56,073 nt of DNA, taken from NCBI GenBank assembly GCA_029561955.1, contig JAKQWO010000074.1:1-56073 (forward strand), given 5' to 3'. The position numbers and the translations under genes were made by a program. The DNA comes from Candidatus Cloacimonadota bacterium (GTDB taxonomy: Bacteria; Cloacimonadota; Cloacimonadia; Cloacimonadales; Cloacimonadaceae). This document shows positions 54,541 through 56,073 of the stretch, piece after piece. Numbering within the stretch: the stretch's first letter is position 1; every line of letters starts with the position of its first letter. Under the pieces are notes generated by a model. The model had not been told where the DNA came from. It worked only from the letters and a program-made list of their open reading frames with translations, and did not search any database.

Positions 54541-56073
54541 ATGATTATAGACCTAAGACTTAACGGAATACGTCATAGTAAGATAGAGCTGGAGGATCAG
54601 AGGTCGATTGCAGAGCTTATCGCCAGCACGGACATCAATCCCAACTCTGTTTTGTCCTATAAAATAAACCACACCCAATATGTCAATGATGAATATCAGT
54701 TGCAGCACAACACTTTGGTCAATTGCATCACTTTTCATCATCCGCAAGGCTATCGTATTTACCAAGATAGCGTGATTTTCATTTTAGGTAAAGCCATTTA
54801 TAGCATCTTTGGCGATGAGTATGGTTTGGTGGTGGAGCATAGCGTGGGAGATGGCGTCTATTGCGAGATAAAGAGCGAAGATGAGTTCACCGCATCCGAT
54901 TGCGAGAGAGTGAAAGAAGAGATGATGAAGATCGTGGCTGCAGACTTACCGATCGTGAAAGAAGAAATGAAGTTATCTGAGGCTTTGGAGATATTCAAGA
55001 GTATGGGGCGCAAGGACTTGGTAGCCAATTTCAGCCGTGACTACAGGGAGTGTGTGAGCCTCTACCGTTGCGGGAAGTATTATGACTTTTACATCCGACC
55101 CTTGGCAGACCGCAGCACGATGATCCAAAAGTTTGATCTTGTCTATCATGCACCCGGCTTCTTCCTGCGCTTCCCAGCAGAAAAGAGCTATGAAATCAGC
55201 TATCCCTTCGAGATTCCCACCAAGATATTCAGCCTGCACCAAGAGCATGACAAGTGGCTGGATATCCTTAAAGTGCACCATCTTGCAGACCTCAATGCAC
55301 TGGTGGATGAGTATGAGATCTCCCAGTTTATCTTGGTGGAAGAAGCGCTACATGAGCAAAAGATAGCTTCCATTGCCGTGGATATTGCTCAGAATCCTCA
55401 GGTGAAATTGATACTGATCGCCGGGCCTTCTTCCAGCGGCAAGACCACCTTCGCCAAGCGGCTTTCAGTGCAGTTGCAAGCCTGTAAAAAGCGTCCCATC
55501 GTGCTGGGTTTGGATGATTACTTCCTGCCCAGAGATCAAACTGCCCGTAAGCCCAATGGGGAATATGACTTTGAATCAATCAGGGCCTTGGACTTGCCTT
55601 TCTTGAATAAACAGCTCACGGACATCTTAGCCGGCAAAGAGGTAGAGCTGCCCATGTACGACTTTCAAAGAGGCGTGCGTCGGCGCAGCCACAACTTTGT
55701 GCAACTGGGTGAGGATGATCTTTTGGTGATGGAAGGGATTCACGGCTTGAACGACCTGCTCACCTCGTCCATCGAATCACAGCGCAAGGCGAAGATCTAT
55801 ATCAGTGCCCTGAATCAGCTCAATATCGACGATCATAACCGCATCCCAACCACGGACTGCCGCCTTTTGCGCAGGATTATCCGAGACCACCAATATCGAG
55901 GCTACTCTGCCACAGCCACGATCCAACGTTGGCAGGATGTGCGTGATGGCGAGATCCAAAACATCTTTCCCTTTCAGGAAAACGCAGACTACATGTTCAA
56001 TAGCAGCCTCACCTACGAGCTGGGCATCCTGAAGAAGCATGCCTGGAAAATCCTGCATCAGGTATCCAAAAAC
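54541..56073 (+). CDS. Uridine-kinase-family nucleoside kinase with TGS/SAD-like N-terminus (3' cut by window)
   Basis: The frame is open from ATG 54541 to the window end, 511 codons, so it is incomplete. The first ~65 residues resemble a TGS domain, and residues ~100-210 resemble the threonyl-tRNA-synthetase second additional domain (HSVGDGVYCEI). The kinase part has a P-loop, IAGPSSSGKTTFAKRL (from about residue 293), LDDYFLPRD, YDFESIRALDLPFL and MEGIHGLND. This layout matches a known nucleoside/uridine kinase family with a ThrRS-like N-terminus. It begins 44 bases from the divergent yitT gene. The C-terminus lies outside the window. Confidence 0.85.
   Translation, partial: MIIDLRLNGIRHSKIELEDQRSIAELIASTDINPNSVLSYKINHTQYVNDEYQLQHNTLVNCITFHHPQGYRIYQDSVIFILGKAIYSIFGDEYGLVVEHSVGDGVYCEIKSEDEFTASDCERVKEEMMKIVAADLPIVKEEMKLSEALEIFKSMGRKDLVANFSRDYRECVSLYRCGKYYDFYIRPLADRSTMIQKFDLVYHAPGFFLRFPAEKSYEISYPFEIPTKIFSLHQEHDKWLDILKVHHLADLNALVDEYEISQFILVEEALHEQKIASIAVDIAQNPQVKLILIAGPSSSGKTTFAKRLSVQLQACKKRPIVLGLDDYFLPRDQTARKPNGEYDFESIRALDLPFLNKQLTDILAGKEVELPMYDFQRGVRRRSHNFVQLGEDDLLVMEGIHGLNDLLTSSIESQRKAKIYISALNQLNIDDHNRIPTTDCRLLRRIIRDHQYRGYSATATIQRWQDVRDGEIQNIFPFQENADYMFNSSLTYELGILKKHAWKILHQVSKN

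Overview
This 56 kb window looks like chromosome from an anaerobic, amino-acid-fermenting, Gram-negative bacterium. The best guess is Candidatus Cloacimonadota (Cloacimonas-like) or a close FCB relative. The Gram-negative envelope is supported by paired LptF/LptG-type permeases, an RlpA-like protein, lipoproteins and a probable outer-membrane barrel. The FCB assignment rests on several secreted proteins that end in a type A / FlgD-like C-terminal sorting domain with a YPNPF motif. Fermentation is suggested by a four-subunit ferredoxin-dependent 2-oxoacid oxidoreductase. No rRNA gene or species marker is present, so the phylum call is an inference.

Layout, left to right. 1-4.6 kb: a poly-gamma-glutamate synthesis operon (pgsB cut by the window edge, pgsC, pgsW) followed by a secreted protein, a probable outer-membrane barrel and a small acidic protein. 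4.6-9.8 kb: gpsA, nitroreductase, a small lipoprotein, an EamA permease, secG, tRNA-Leu (anticodon AAG), rsmI and a HAD phosphatase. 9.8-16.9 kb: four tandem paralogous secreted HAF-type proteins; the first carries an inserted six-Asp-box propeller. 17.1-22.5 kb: prfB with its programmed +1 frameshift, uppS, cdsA, another sorting-domain protein and a second EamA permease. 22.6-25.4 kb: the rpsP-khpA-rimM-trmD-RNA methyltransferase-rplS translation operon. 25.4-33.7 kb: ogt-like, acpS, adk, trkH, trkA, an orphan HAMP-PAS membrane protein, rluD-like, ribBA, a TPM protein and a DUF445-like protein. 34.0-44.5 kb, minus strand: lptG, lptF, ligA, a nitrilase-family amidase, rnhB, a methyltransferase, a pyrE fusion, an M55 peptidase, psuG and rlpA. 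45.4-47.7 kb: a two-gene restriction-modification island whose methyltransferase has an N-terminal HEAT-like domain. 48.0-50.6 kb: the 2-oxoacid:ferredoxin oxidoreductase. 50.6-54.5 kb, minus strand: an LEA-type lipoprotein, an asparagine-synthetase-like protein lacking the N-terminal Cys, and a YitT protein. The right end holds a uridine-kinase-like gene cut by the window edge.

Beyond the genes, three features recur. A nested palindromic element of about 95 bp occurs three times in intergenic DNA (7.45, 33.85 and 44.97 kb). The HAF cluster was clearly built by tandem duplication, with terminators and promoters carried along and a very recent exchange between C-terminal domains. A TTGAC-type -35 box followed 19-22 bases later by TTG precedes most apparent operon starts.

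I found no CRISPR array, phage or transposase gene. The strongest candidates for something new are the HEAT-methyltransferase restriction system, the palindromic element family, the fixed-hinge propeller insertion in the HAF array, the regulator-like domain fused to PyrE, and the secG-linked tRNA-Leu(AAG).
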